Assembly (NCBI RefSeq): GCF_003315595.1
Contig: NZ_QNQU01000009.1
Location: 62,001-126,000, forward strand
From: Pedobacter miscanthi
Lineage (GTDB): Bacteria; Bacteroidota; Bacteroidia; Sphingobacteriales; Sphingobacteriaceae
Length of the DNA: 64,000 nucleotides
Direction: 5' to 3'
Within the stretch, counting starts at the first letter, position 1. Each line of letters opens with the position of its first letter. A program made the translations under genes and the position numbers. The notes beneath the pieces are model-generated. The model searched no databases. It was not told where the DNA came from and worked only from the letters and a program-made list of their open reading frames with translations. Below are positions 44,968 through 53,849 of this stretch, piece by piece.

Positions 44968-47817
44968 CCTGTGCATCTTATCGATATCCCAATAAGCTAT
45001 ACCATCAACAAAGGTTTTTTCGGCCCTCGCATAAATAGAAAGCGGATTGGCTGTCCAGATAACCACATCGGCATCCTTACCTGCCTTTAAACTGCCCACT
45101 TTATCATCAATGTGCAACATCCTGGCCGGATTAAGCGTTACAAACTTCAAAGCGTCTTCTTCCGGAACATTACCGTATAAAACTGATTTTCCGGCTTCCT
45201 GGTTTAGGTGACGGGCCATTTCGGCATCATCAGAGTTGAAAGCGGTGGTAATACCCACATTATGCATAATTTTCCCGTTGTAAGGAATTGCCTCAGCAAC
45301 CTCGTTTTTATAAGCCCACCAATCAGAGAAAGTCGAACCTGCAATACCATGTGCTTTCATTTTATCGGCTACTTTATAACCTTCTAAAATGTGGGTAAAA
45401 GTGTTGATTTTGAAGCCCAAACTATCGGCCACATGGATCAGCATATTAATTTCGCTTTGTACATAAGAGTGGCAGGTAATGAAACGTTTGTTATTCAAAA
45501 TTTCTACAATGGCATCCAGTTCAAGGTCTTTACGTACGCTGTTTCCTTTTACTGATAATGCTTTTTCGTATTCTTTTGCACGGGTAAATTCATCAACAAA
45601 AGTTTGTTCAACCCCCATACGTGTAACCGGGAAACGTGCGCCTGTACCGAAGTTACTCTGTTTAACATTTTCGCCCAATGCGAATTTGATGAAACCATCG
45701 GCACCAACAAATTTCAACTCTTCGGGCGATTTACCCCAACGTAATTTGATCAGTTGCGACTGACCCCCAATCGGGTTGGCCGAGCCGTGTAAAATATGCG
45801 AAGTGGTAACCCCACCGGCCAGCTGACGGTAAATATTTACATCTTCAGAATTGATGATATCGGCTACACGTACCTCGGCCGAAACCGATTGTGCGCCTTC
45901 GTTAATACCACCTGCACCTGCAATGTGCGAGTGCTCATCAATAATACCGGCGGTAATGTGTTTGCCTGTAGCATCGATTACTTTTGCACCGCTTGCTGAA
46001 AGATTTTTACCAACAGCTTTGATCTTTCCGTTTTCTAAAAGTACATCGGCATTTTGAAGGATACCGTCTTTCTCGTTTGTCCAAACCGTACCATTTTTAA
46101 TCAGTACGGTTTCCTGTTTAGGCAATTCGGTGCTGCCGAAAGCAGAGAAAGGATAAATTACCGGACCAAGCGCCAAAGTAGCTTTAGGCTCGTCTTTTTT
46201 AGGTGTTTCTTTTGCTGCTTCTTTGTAAGTTGCGGTAAATTTTCCGGTGCTACCATCAGCCAAAGCTGATTCGCCTTTTATGGTTACCGGATTTGCCGAA
46301 GTGATGTAACCGCTTAAACGGATATCGCCCTTAGGGTTTTTCTTTAAATTAAAATTAATGCTGATCCAATCGCCGTTACGGGTAAAAGTGGCAGTGGTTT
46401 TTACGCTATCAGTACCAACTCTTTCAATTGCAGCGGTAGAGCCACCACCTGTACCCGTAATTTTTAAGGTGAGGGCGCCAACGCCGTCAACATTTAAATT
46501 ATAAGTACCGCGTACATCGCTCACATCCATTTTGTTTACCACAAAACGTTTACCCTGTACCCAGTTTTCGAAAATGATGTTTCCGTTTTTGAACAGGTTA
46601 TCAGAAGAGATCAAAAAGTTAGCAACTTTCCCTTTCTCCAGCGAGCCTACCTTATCGCTGATGCCCAAAAGAGAAGCAGGAATTTCGGTAACCGATTGTA
46701 AAGCCTGTTTTTCAGTCAGGCCATTTTCAATAGCTGTGCGGAGGTTTGTCCAGAAATCGCGGCTGTTCTCTAATCCGAAAGCTGTTAAGGCAAATTTAAT
46801 TCCTGCTTTTTCCAGACTGGCCGGATTGGTTGGTGCCAGTTCCCAGCCTTTCATCTGCGATAAACTTACATTCCTGGCTTCAGCAGGATCTTCTACATCA
46901 TAAGCTTTAGGGAAAGTTAAAGGAATAATCAAACTTGCGCCTGTTGCCTTAACTTCGTTAATACGCTGGTACTCATCACCTGTTGATTTGATGATGTATT
47001 TCTTACCGAATTCTTTACCGATTTTATCAGCACGGAGGATGTTCTGCCATCCGTCTACCTCAAAAATTTGTGGTATAGTTTGTTGTTTACCAAATTCATC
47101 AAGCGAGATATTATACTCGTCTTTTTGTTTGCCGTACCATTGCGCATCATAATAAGTTTGGCGCAATAACGCAATTGAACCCATTAACGAAGTAGGGTAA
47201 TCGTTTGATGAAGTTCCCTTGTTAAACGAATAATTTGCTGCCGTTTGGTCTTTTAAGATCACACTGTTATCGGCACCTTCGTTTAGGGTTACCGCGGCAG
47301 AAACACCACGGGCAATACCATCGCGACTGATCACGTTTACACTTCCGAAACCTACCTTGCGCAGTTCATCTGCTTTTTTGCTGTCGGTTGAGAAGATGTT
47401 TTTCACATAGGTTTCCGGTCTGATCGATTCGTTCCATCCGTAAGCACCTTTTTTGGTTGATACGAAAATAGACTGGCGCTGACCGCCAAAACCACGTTGC
47501 TGTGCCGGTCCTTCGGTAAGGCCATAACTCGTAAAGGCATCAATTAACGAGGGATAAATAAATTTTCCTTTAAGGTCTATCACTACGTAACCTTTAGGTA
47601 CGGCTAAACCGGCACCAACGCCCTGTATGGATTGTCCTTTAATTAAAAGTGTTGCATTGGTGAGGGTTTGATTGGCATTAACTACTATTGTTGCATTGGT
47701 GAAGGCAAACATTCCTGGCCGGGTATCAAAAGAGCCATTAACCGGAAAGGTGGTTTGCTGTGCAAACAGAAATGTAGTAGAAATTACCAGCCCAATGGCG
47801 AGTAAAATTTTCTTCAT
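44965..47817 (-). CDS. Secreted double amidohydrolase, frameshifted near its 3' end
   Basis: 950 aa as it stands. Signal peptide ending LFAQ. Two amidohydrolase-like modules: residues about 25-435 (degenerate site, SLIDAFTSYGLTEG in place of HxH) and about 560-950 with an intact-looking metal site (GIIDEHSHIAG, H629/H631; ITCHSYVQSE; FNSDDAEMARHL), linked by a beta domain (about 440-545). The C-terminal module resembles imidazolonepropionase-like enzymes. About 55 tail residues are lost to a frameshift at about 44968-44970. The catalytic part is complete; the substrate is unknown. Confidence 0.88.
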   Translation of the reverse strand: MKKILLAIGLVISTTFLFAQQTTFPVNGSFDTRPGMFAFTNATIVVNANQTLTNATLLIKGQSIQGVGAGLAVPKGYVVIDLKGKFIYPSLIDAFTSYGLTEGPAQQRGFGGQRQSIFVSTKKGAYGWNESIRPETYVKNIFSTDSKKADELRKVGFGSVNVISRDGIARGVSAAVTLNEGADNSVILKDQTAANYSFNKGTSSNDYPTSLMGSIALLRQTYYDAQWYGKQKDEYNISLDEFGKQQTIPQIFEVDGWQNILRADKIGKEFGKKYIIKSTGDEYQRINEVKATGASLIIPLTFPKAYDVEDPAEARNVSLSQMKGWELAPTNPASLEKAGIKFALTAFGLENSRDFWTNLRTAIENGLTEKQALQSVTEIPASLLGISDKVGSLEKGKVANFLISSDNLFKNGNIIFENWVQGKRFVVNKMDVSDVRGTYNLNVDGVGALTLKITGTGGGSTAAIERVGTDSVKTTATFTRNGDWISINFNLKKNPKGDIRLSGYITSANPVTIKGESALADGSTGKFTATYKEAAKETPKKDEPKATLALGPVIYPFSAFGSTELPKQETVLIKNGTVWTNEKDGILQNADVLLENGKIKAVGKNLSASGAKVIDATGKHITAGIIDEHSHIAGAGGINEGAQSVSAEVRVADIINSEDVNIYRQLAGGVTTSHILHGSANPIGGQSQLIKLRWGKSPEELKFVGADGFIKFALGENVKQSNFGTGARFPVTRMGVEQTFVDEFTRAKEYEKALSVKGNSVRKDLELDAIVEILNNKRFITCHSYVQSEINMLIHVADSLGFKINTFTHILEGYKVADKMKAHGIAGSTFSDWWAYKNEVAEAIPYNGKIMHNVGITTAFNSDDAEMARHLNQEAGKSVLYGNVPEEDALKFVTLNPARMLHIDDKVGSLKAGKDADVVIWTANPLSIYARAEKTFVDGIAYWDIDKMHR

Positions 47818-47929
47818 AATAAGTTTAGGGTTTAATTTGTTTAAAACTAATATAAATTAGCCTTCATTTGGCTGAATATCCTATTTTTTACAATTAATGT
47901 CTATTTTTGGCTAAACATATTTGATAAAA

Positions 47930-48373
47930 ATGTACAACATCTTAAAATCTGCGCACTCCGGATGGCGCTACATCGTATTAATTTTACTGGTTATTGCTGT
48001 AATCAATGCTTTATCGGGCTGGTTAGGTAACAAAACATACACAGAAGGTAACCGCAAATTGAATGTATTCACGCTCATCAGCGCACATATTCAGTTGCTG
48101 ATCGGCTTGGTACTGTATTTCTTAAGCCCGTTAACAAAATTGCCGATGAGCGATGCCATTGGCCGTTACTTTAAGGCCGAGCATACTTCGATCATGATTA
48201 TTGCCATCATTCTGATCACGGTAGGTAATGCTAAATCGAAAAAAGTAACTGAGGCCGTTGCGAAACACCGCACCATTGCAGTTTTCTTCGGATTGGCATT
48301 GATCCTGATTATTGTTGGTATACTTTTATTGGTTAAAGCTGTTCCGGGAAGATCTTTCTTTGGGATTTCTTAA
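47930..48373 (+). CDS. Four-helix membrane protein, cytochrome b561-like
   Basis: 147 aa from the ATG at 47930 (MYNILKSAHSGWRY); a TTG three codons earlier is less likely. Four membrane helices with histidines at helix ends (HSGWRY, SAHIQLLIGLVLYF, EHTSIMIIAIILI, KHRTIAVF), a pattern compatible with heme binding in small b-type cytochromes. The assignment is from pattern only. Confidence 0.7.
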   Translation: MYNILKSAHSGWRYIVLILLVIAVINALSGWLGNKTYTEGNRKLNVFTLISAHIQLLIGLVLYFLSPLTKLPMSDAIGRYFKAEHTSIMIIAIILITVGNAKSKKVTEAVAKHRTIAVFFGLALILIIVGILLLVKAVPGRSFFGIS

Positions 48374-48400
48374 CAGGCAATTCTGCAATTAAATATATAA

Positions 48401-48427
48401 TCCTGCTTTAACAGAGCAGGATTTTTT
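48401..48427 (+). terminator. Terminator after the b561-like gene
   Basis: AATCCTGCT / AGCAGGATT stem around TTAACAG, followed by TTTTT. Confidence 0.75.
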
Positions 48428-48591
48428 GTTTTTAGTACGCTCGTTTTTTACCGCAAAGTACACGGAGGAAGGCGCAGAGGCCGCTGAGCCGTCATTGATA
48501 GAAAACCCACATGTCGTCATTTCGAGCAAAGTACAACGAAGTCGAGAACCACGTAAGTGCTCAGCGCAGCTAAATCTAACTAGAGGTAGAT

Positions 48592-48687
48592 CTCTTACTG
48601 TTCTTAGCGTCTCGCCAAGACCCTTTTTGTAAATTCTGTTTTGCCACGGAGGCACTGAAAACACAGAAGAGTTTAGGATCTAGATTT
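48592..48687. repeat. Diverged direct repeat, left copy
   Basis: From CTCTTACTGTTCTTAGCGTC through GCCACGGAGGCACTGAAAAC to GATTTAG. About three quarters of positions match 49013-49111 by eye. Confidence 0.65.
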
Positions 48688-49012
48688 AGCTTTTCTGGGC
48701 TTGGCTCTCAACCGTATGGCACCTCGCTACCATTCACGTCATTTATAATAACCTATCAATCAGTTTTTATTTTCTTATTGATTTCCGCTCAGCTAGGCCT
48801 TAGCACCATATCTCCGTTCAAGTAAATTCCGGCCTAACAAATTTTTCGAGCTGCACTGTTCTGGCCATCTTACTAGCTTCAAAAGAAAAATTTTCAGCCG
48901 GTGTTTTTTGTTTCTTTTTGACACCAAAAAGAAAGAGCCCTTCGGCGGCGGCGAGCCGAGGCAAGACAGTATACGTTTTTATAAAATAAATTATCCCTCA
49001 GGATAACAAACG

Positions 49013-49111
49013 CTCTTACTGGTCTAAGCGTCTCTCTAAGATCCTTTTCCTAAATTTTGTTCTTGCCACGGAGGCACCGAAAACAAGGAAGAGTTTGGGA
49101 TATAGATTTAG
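49013..49111. repeat. Diverged direct repeat, right copy
   Basis: From CTCTTACTGGTCTAAGCGTC through GCCACGGAGGCACCGAAAAC to GATTTAG; partner of 48592-48687. Confidence 0.65.
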
Positions 49112-49283
49112 TGTTGCTCCTATATTTCCTTATATAGCCGAAAACTAACCTTTGCCTACTCTGCGCCTCACTTAGCGACCTTTGCGGTTAACAATTACGT
49201 CACTTAAAACTATCATTCTCTCAAAATAATTAACCGTTCGCTCAATTATTTTCATAAATATTTCGCTTTTTCAAAATTCTTTA

Positions 49284-49291
49284 TATTTTTG
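49284..49291 (+). promoter_or_regulatory. Candidate -7 box of the trp promoter
   Basis: TATTTTTG matches TAnnTTTG, 6 bp before the ATG of the leader peptide, so the transcript would be nearly leaderless. No clear -33 TTG is seen. Confidence 0.45.
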
Positions 49292-49297
49292 TGGCTC

Positions 49298-49366
49298 ATG
49301 ATCAACAATATACATACATGGCTTTGGCAAAGTAATTCGAAAACGGATTGCGCTGGCTGCGTATGA
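49298..49366 (+). CDS. trpL: trp operon leader peptide
   Basis: 22 codons, starting MINNIHTWLWQSNS, with two tryptophan codons at positions 8 and 10 (TGG CTT TGG). It is followed by an intrinsic terminator 44 bp later and then by trpE. This is the classic layout of ribosome-mediated attenuation: when Trp-tRNA is scarce the ribosome stalls at the Trp codons and the terminator is avoided. It is too short to appear in ordinary gene calls. Confidence 0.82.
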   Translation: MINNIHTWLWQSNSKTDCAGCV

Positions 49367-49409
49367 AAAAAATATAGTTTATCAACCTAAACCTTATTAA
49401 AGAACCATT

Positions 49410-49443
49410 AAAGCCCGGCGTAGAACCACACGCCGGGCTTTTT
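49410..49443 (+). terminator. trp attenuator terminator
   Basis: AAAGCCCGGCG / CGCCGGGCTTT stem around TAGAACCACA with a T run, between the leader peptide and trpE. It is GC-rich and therefore strong. Confidence 0.85.
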
Positions 49444-49467
49444 ATTGTTAAAAAAATAATTTAATTA

Positions 49468-49552
49468 GTCATTGCGAGGCACGAAGCAATCCTACAACGA
49501 TAGTAGGTCTTTCAACCCACTGCATTAAGATTGCTTCGTACCTCGCAATGAC
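49468..49552. repeat. GTCATTGCGAGG palindromic repeat, copy 1
   Basis: GTCATTGCGAGGCACGAAGC pairs with GCTTCGTACCTCGCAATGAC at the other end of an 85-bp unit between the trp attenuator and trpE. Second copy at 59330-59429. It lies in the trp leader transcript, so it may also fold in the RNA. Confidence 0.85.
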
Positions 49553-49569
49553 GACAACATAGTATAACG

Positions 49570-50967
49570 ATGTATAAAATAAATACGACTTACAAAAAAA
49601 TGCTTGCCGATACCACAACCCCAGTGAGCATTTATTTACGTTTACGGGATGTATACCCGAACAGCATCTTACTCGAAAGTTCTGATTACCACAGCAGGGA
49701 AAACTCAATGAGTTTCGTTTGTGCCGATCCTGTTGCCGGAATTATCTTAAAGGGATCGCGTTTGGAAACCTATTTCCCGGATGGAACCGTAGAGATTACC
49801 GAAAGTAAAAACCTGATTGATGAAATAGCTGATTTTAAGGATAAATTCAAAGAAACGGAATTGCCCGAAATCAAGTTTATTTCAAGCGGATTGTTCGGTT
49901 ATTTTACCTGGAACGCCGTACAACATTTTGAAGATATTAAATTTACTTCCGAAACACCCGAAGGTGAAGAAATTCCGGAGATGCAGTACCATTTGTACCG
50001 CTACATCATCGCCATCGATCACTTTAAAAACGAAATTACCCTTTTCAAAAATACTTTCGAAGGCGAAGAAGAAGGCGGACTGGAAAAAATGGAATACCTG
50101 ATTCAGAATAAAAATTATCCTGAATATAAATTCCAGACAAGAGGGCAGGAATCATCCAATTTAACCGATCAGGGTTTTATGGATCTGGTAGAGAAATTAC
50201 AGAAGCACATTTACCGTGGCGATGTTTTCCAGATCGTGCCTTCAAGGGCATTTAAGCAGGCTTTCTCTGGTGATGAATTTAATGTATACCGTTGTTTACG
50301 TTCTATTAATCCTTCACCTTACCTGTTTTATTTCGATTACGGAAACTTCAAATTGTTTGGTTCATCGCCGGAGGCACAGATTACCATCAAAAATAATGCA
50401 GCAAACATTTTCCCTATCGCCGGAACGTTTAAGCGCAGTGGAAACGATATCGAAGATGCCGAACAGGCCCGTAAACTCGAGCAGGATCCTAAAGAAAGTG
50501 CAGAACATGTAATGCTTGTCGACCTGGCCAGGAACGATTTAAGCAGGCACTGTAACCGTGTTGAGGTAAAATCATTTAAAGAAGTACAGTATTATTCGCA
50601 CCTCATCCACCTGGTAAGCAAAGTAAGCGGACATCTGCAGGAAAATGTAAGCGCTTTTAAAGTAGTGGCAGATACCTACCCGGCAGGTACTTTAAGTGGC
50701 GCACCAAAATATAAAGCCATGCAGCTAATTGATGAAAACGAAAAGTTAGGCCGGAATTTTTATGCTGGTGCCATTGGTTTTATGGGTTTTAACGAAGATT
50801 TTAACCACGCCATTATGATCAGGACCTTTATGAGCAAGAACAACGAACTGCATTATCGTGCAGGGGCCGGTATTGTTGCCGATTCGGTACCCGAAACCGA
50901 AATGCAGGAGGTGAACAATAAAATTGCCGCACTGCGTAAAGCGGTAGAGATGGCAGAGGGAATTTAG
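49570..50967 (+). CDS. trpE: Anthranilate synthase component I
   Basis: 465 aa. Converts chorismate and ammonia (from TrpG) to anthranilate. N-terminal feedback segment with LLESSDYHSRENSMSFV (LLES is the Trp-binding motif); catalytic domain with LFGSSPEAQITI, PIAGTFKRSGND, AGTLSGAPKYKAMQLIDE, GAIGFMGF and AGAGIVADSVPETE. First structural gene after the leader/attenuator. Confidence 0.96.
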   Translation: MYKINTTYKKMLADTTTPVSIYLRLRDVYPNSILLESSDYHSRENSMSFVCADPVAGIILKGSRLETYFPDGTVEITESKNLIDEIADFKDKFKETELPEIKFISSGLFGYFTWNAVQHFEDIKFTSETPEGEEIPEMQYHLYRYIIAIDHFKNEITLFKNTFEGEEEGGLEKMEYLIQNKNYPEYKFQTRGQESSNLTDQGFMDLVEKLQKHIYRGDVFQIVPSRAFKQAFSGDEFNVYRCLRSINPSPYLFYFDYGNFKLFGSSPEAQITIKNNAANIFPIAGTFKRSGNDIEDAEQARKLEQDPKESAEHVMLVDLARNDLSRHCNRVEVKSFKEVQYYSHLIHLVSKVSGHLQENVSAFKVVADTYPAGTLSGAPKYKAMQLIDENEKLGRNFYAGAIGFMGFNEDFNHAIMIRTFMSKNNELHYRAGAGIVADSVPETEMQEVNNKIAALRKAVEMAEGI

Positions 50968-51018
50968 AATGATGTAAAATGGATAATGTGAGATGGATGA
51001 TGTAAATAAAGATATACA

Positions 51019-51603
51019 ATGGAAGATATAAATAAAAAAACTGTTTTAGTAATCGATAACTACGATAGTTTTACCTACAATTTGGTGCATTTAATTAACG
51101 AAGTTGGTTATGAGGCCGAAGTTTGGAGAAACGATAAGTTCGAGCTGGCAGATGTAGATAAATACGATAAAATTTTGCTTTCTCCGGGCCCAGGTATTCC
51201 GGAAGAAGCAGGCTTGTTATTGGATGTAATCAGAACTTACGCGCCAACCAAGAGTATTTTTGGCGTTTGTTTAGGTCAGCAGGCCATTGCCGAAGTTTTT
51301 GGCGGTACGTTACTAAACCTGGGCAGGCCAATGCACGGAATTGCTACGCCGGTAACGGTTGTAGATGGTGATGAACCATTGTTCTGGGAATGTCCGCAAA
51401 CCATAAACGTTGGTCGTTACCACAGCTGGGTGGTGAGTAATGAGAACTTTCCATCGTGTTTAAAAATCACGGCAAGAGATCACAAAAGTGAGATTATGGC
51501 GTTAAGGCACGAAACACTGGATGTACGTGGTGTGCAGTTCCACCCCGAAAGTGTGCTTACCGAATATGGTAAACAGATGATGGAGAATTGGTTGACAGCA
51601 TAA
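51019..51603 (+). CDS. trpG: Anthranilate synthase glutamine amidotransferase component
   Basis: 194 aa class I glutamine amidotransferase. Oxyanion-hole SPGPGIPEEAG, nucleophile Cys in GVCLGQQAIAEVFGG, catalytic His-Glu in VQFHPESVLTEYG. Supplies ammonia to TrpE; could also serve PabB. It lies 51 bp after trpE; the gap consists of short ATGATGTAAA/ATGG words. Confidence 0.95.
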   Translation: MEDINKKTVLVIDNYDSFTYNLVHLINEVGYEAEVWRNDKFELADVDKYDKILLSPGPGIPEEAGLLLDVIRTYAPTKSIFGVCLGQQAIAEVFGGTLLNLGRPMHGIATPVTVVDGDEPLFWECPQTINVGRYHSWVVSNENFPSCLKITARDHKSEIMALRHETLDVRGVQFHPESVLTEYGKQMMENWLTA

Positions 51604-51620
51604 GAATTGTCCTGCCAGTT

Positions 51621-51693
51621 GTCATCCTGAACTTGATTCAGGATCTTACTGGAGCTATTTAAATTTTAGATGCTGAAACAAGTTCAGCATGAC
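51621..51693. repeat. GTCATCCTGAACTTG palindromic repeat
   Basis: GTCATCCTGAACTTGATTCAG at one end and CTGAAACAAGTTCAGCATGAC at the other. It fills the trpG-trpC gap where trpD is often found. A related unit is at 55707-55770. Confidence 0.8.
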
Positions 51694-51704
51694 TTATTGA
51701 TAGA

Positions 51705-52487
51705 ATGAATATTTTAGATAAAATCGTATTACGTAAAAAAGAAGAAATTGCAGCGGCAAAAGCTTTGGTTTCTGTACAGGATTTAGAAAATTCGGTGCAT
51801 TTTAAAAGAACACCTTATGTTTTTAAAGAATTCTTACTGGCCGATAACCGTACCGGTATTATTGCCGAGTTTAAACGCCGATCGCCTTCAAAAGGTTTAA
51901 TTAACGGCATTGCCGATGTTGCTGAAGTTACACAGGCCTACAATGCAGCAGGTGCATCTGCACTTTCGGTATTAACCGATGTAGATTTCTTTGGCGGTAA
52001 AACCGACGACATTTTGGCGGCAAGGGCTGCAAACAACATCCCGATCCTGAGAAAAGATTTTATGATCGACGAGTACCAGATCCTGGAAGCCAAAGCCTGG
52101 GGCGCTGATATTATTCTGTTGATTGCATCGATATTAACCCCGCAGCAAATCAACGATTTTGGGAGATTTGCAAAAGATTTAGGTTTAAATGTACTTTTAG
52201 AAGTGCATAACCTCGAAGAACTGGAGCGAAGCATCTGCCCAAACCTCGATGCCATTGGGGTAAACAACAGAAACCTGGCCGATTTTACGGTTGATATCCA
52301 AACCTCCTTCGATCTGGTGAATAAAATCCCTGATGAGTTTTTAAAAATCTCGGAAAGTGCAATTAGTAATCCGCAGACCATTAAGGAACTAAAAGCAGCT
52401 GGCTTTAACGGATTTTTGATCGGCGAAAATTTTATGAAGACCGATAATCCGGGAGCCTCTATTAAGGAATTTGTAGCGCAGATTTAG
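51705..52487 (+). CDS. trpC: Indole-3-glycerol phosphate synthase
   Basis: 260 aa TIM barrel. Motifs IIAEFKRRSPSKGLI, ALSVLTDVDFFGGK, LRKDFMIDEYQI, LLEVHNLEEL, GVNNRNL, ISESAI and GFLIGENFM match the family. It closes and decarboxylates CdRP to indoleglycerol phosphate. The enzyme for the preceding step (TrpD) and TrpF, TrpB, TrpA are not in the window; the next gene is hflX. Confidence 0.96.
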   Translation: MNILDKIVLRKKEEIAAAKALVSVQDLENSVHFKRTPYVFKEFLLADNRTGIIAEFKRRSPSKGLINGIADVAEVTQAYNAAGASALSVLTDVDFFGGKTDDILAARAANNIPILRKDFMIDEYQILEAKAWGADIILLIASILTPQQINDFGRFAKDLGLNVLLEVHNLEELERSICPNLDAIGVNNRNLADFTVDIQTSFDLVNKIPDEFLKISESAISNPQTIKELKAAGFNGFLIGENFMKTDNPGASIKEFVAQI

Positions 52488-52495
52488 CTTATTCT

Positions 52496-52528
52496 AAACC
52501 TTATAGGTCTCAAAGACCTATAAGGTTT
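52496..52528 (+). terminator. Terminator of the trpEGC operon
   Basis: Perfect 15-bp stem AAACCTTATAGGTCT / AGACCTATAAGGTTT with a 3-base loop, 8 bp after trpC. Its last bases (TTTG) may also serve as the -33 element of the hflX promoter. Confidence 0.75.
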
Positions 52529-52558
52529 GAAAGGTCGTTCGCAAATTTCGTATCTTTG
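52527..52558 (+). promoter_or_regulatory. Promoter of hflX
   Basis: TTG (52527-52529), 21 bp, TATCTTTG (52551-52558) fits TTG-N19-21-TAnnTTTG; the start codon is 10 bp further on. Confidence 0.55.
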
Positions 52559-52568
52559 TAGCAATTAC

Positions 52569-53759
52569 ATGGGAAAACAAAAATTTTATGATACTGCCGT
52601 TGTGCAGGAGCGGGCAATTTTAGTTGGCGTGGTTACACATGGCGAAAAAGAAGCCCAAACAAAAGAATATTTAGATGAGCTGGCCTTTTTGGTTGATACA
52701 GCTGGCGGGAAGGTGGAAAAGGTTTTTACACAGAAAATGTTAAAGCCTGAGCGTGCCACGTTTGTAGGTACAGGTAAGCTCGAAGAAATCAAAGCTTATG
52801 TAAAATCAGAAGAAATTGATGTGGTGGTTTTTGATGATGAATTATCACCATCGCAACTGCGCAATATCGACCGTGAGCTTGGTGTAAAAGTTTTGGACAG
52901 AAGTAACCTCATCCTCGATATTTTTGCCAACAGGGCGCAAACGGCACAGGCAAAAACACAGGTAGAACTTGCGCAATTACAATATGTTTTACCCCGCTTA
53001 ACGGGTATGTGGACGCACCTTGAACGCCAAAAGGGTGGTATCGGGATGCGTGGACCGGGTGAAACCCAGATCGAGAGTGACAGGCGTATTATTTTAAATA
53101 AAATTTCGCTTTTAAAAGAGCGTTTAAGAAATATCGACCGTCAGAATGAAACGCAGCGTAAAAACCGCGGTCAGCTGATTAGGGTAGCTTTGGTTGGATA
53201 TACCAACGTGGGTAAATCGACCATTATGAACATGCTTTCCAAATCGGAAGTGTTTGCGGAAAACAAGTTATTTGCAACCCTGGATACAACTGTTCGCAAG
53301 GTAGTGATCGAGAACTTACCATTCCTGCTCTCTGATACTGTTGGATTTATCCGCAAACTCCCTCACCACCTGGTAGAATGTTTCAAATCTACGTTAGATG
53401 AGGTACGTGAGGCTGATTTATTGATCCACGTGGTAGATGTTTCGCATCCTAACTTCGAAGATCAGATCAACACGGTTAACGAAACGTTGAAAGATTTAGG
53501 CGCCATCGATAAAGACATGATTCTGGTTTTTAACAAAATCGACGCTTATGTTTCGCCGGAAGTGGATAATGAAGAGGATGATGGCAAACTTACTTTGGAA
53601 GATTTCAAAAAAAGCTGGATGAGCCATGATAAGGTACCTGTACTGTTTATCTCGGCTACACAGAAAGAAAACCTTGAAGAGTTTAAAACGTTATTGTACA
53701 ATAAGGTAAAAGCCGCGCATGTGGCGAGGTACCCGTATGATAGTAATTTGTTATATTAG
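52569..53759 (+). CDS. hflX: GTPase HflX
   Basis: 396 aa from the ATG at 52569 (MGKQKFYDTAVVQERAIL); the frame extends upstream but overlaps the trp terminator and promoter. N-terminal HflX domain with SPSQLRNIDRELGVKVLDRS and MWTHLERQKGGIGMRGPGE, then the G domain: G1 GYTNVGKST, G3 DTVGFI, G4 NKID. The family splits stalled or hibernating ribosomes after stress. Confidence 0.95.
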   Translation: MGKQKFYDTAVVQERAILVGVVTHGEKEAQTKEYLDELAFLVDTAGGKVEKVFTQKMLKPERATFVGTGKLEEIKAYVKSEEIDVVVFDDELSPSQLRNIDRELGVKVLDRSNLILDIFANRAQTAQAKTQVELAQLQYVLPRLTGMWTHLERQKGGIGMRGPGETQIESDRRIILNKISLLKERLRNIDRQNETQRKNRGQLIRVALVGYTNVGKSTIMNMLSKSEVFAENKLFATLDTTVRKVVIENLPFLLSDTVGFIRKLPHHLVECFKSTLDEVREADLLIHVVDVSHPNFEDQINTVNETLKDLGAIDKDMILVFNKIDAYVSPEVDNEEDDGKLTLEDFKKSWMSHDKVPVLFISATQKENLEEFKTLLYNKVKAAHVARYPYDSNLLY

Positions 53760-53788
53760 ATAAAATTCCGTTGTTGCGGTGTTAAAAT

Positions 53789-53821
53789 AAACCTCGCAGG
53801 TTTTTAAAACCTACGAGGTTT
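53789..53821. repeat. ACCTCGCAGGTTT inverted repeat
   Basis: AACCTCGCAGGTTT and AAACCTACGAGGTT around TT, between hflX and rbfA. It may terminate hflX transcription; weaker relatives are near 21822 and 37819. Confidence 0.6.
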
Positions 53822-53849
53822 CATCGTAAAGGCGATAATTATAAACATT

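Larger units (their letters stand above)
48428..49280. other. 850-bp gene-free repeat region ahead of trp
   Basis: Contains an ACCGCAAAG...CACGGAGG motif, a degenerate family A palindrome (about 48514-48600), a pair of ~97-bp diverged direct repeats (48592-48687 and 49013-49111, both running from CTCTTACT to GATTTAG), and a perfect 10-bp hairpin TTTCTTTTTG / CAAAAAGAAA (48911-48934). Short frames exist on both strands but none looks like a protein. Confidence 0.6.

Noticed and set aside
48389-48664. Short open frames on both strands after the b561-like gene
   Set aside because: They span a terminator and degenerate repeats and have no recognisable protein character.
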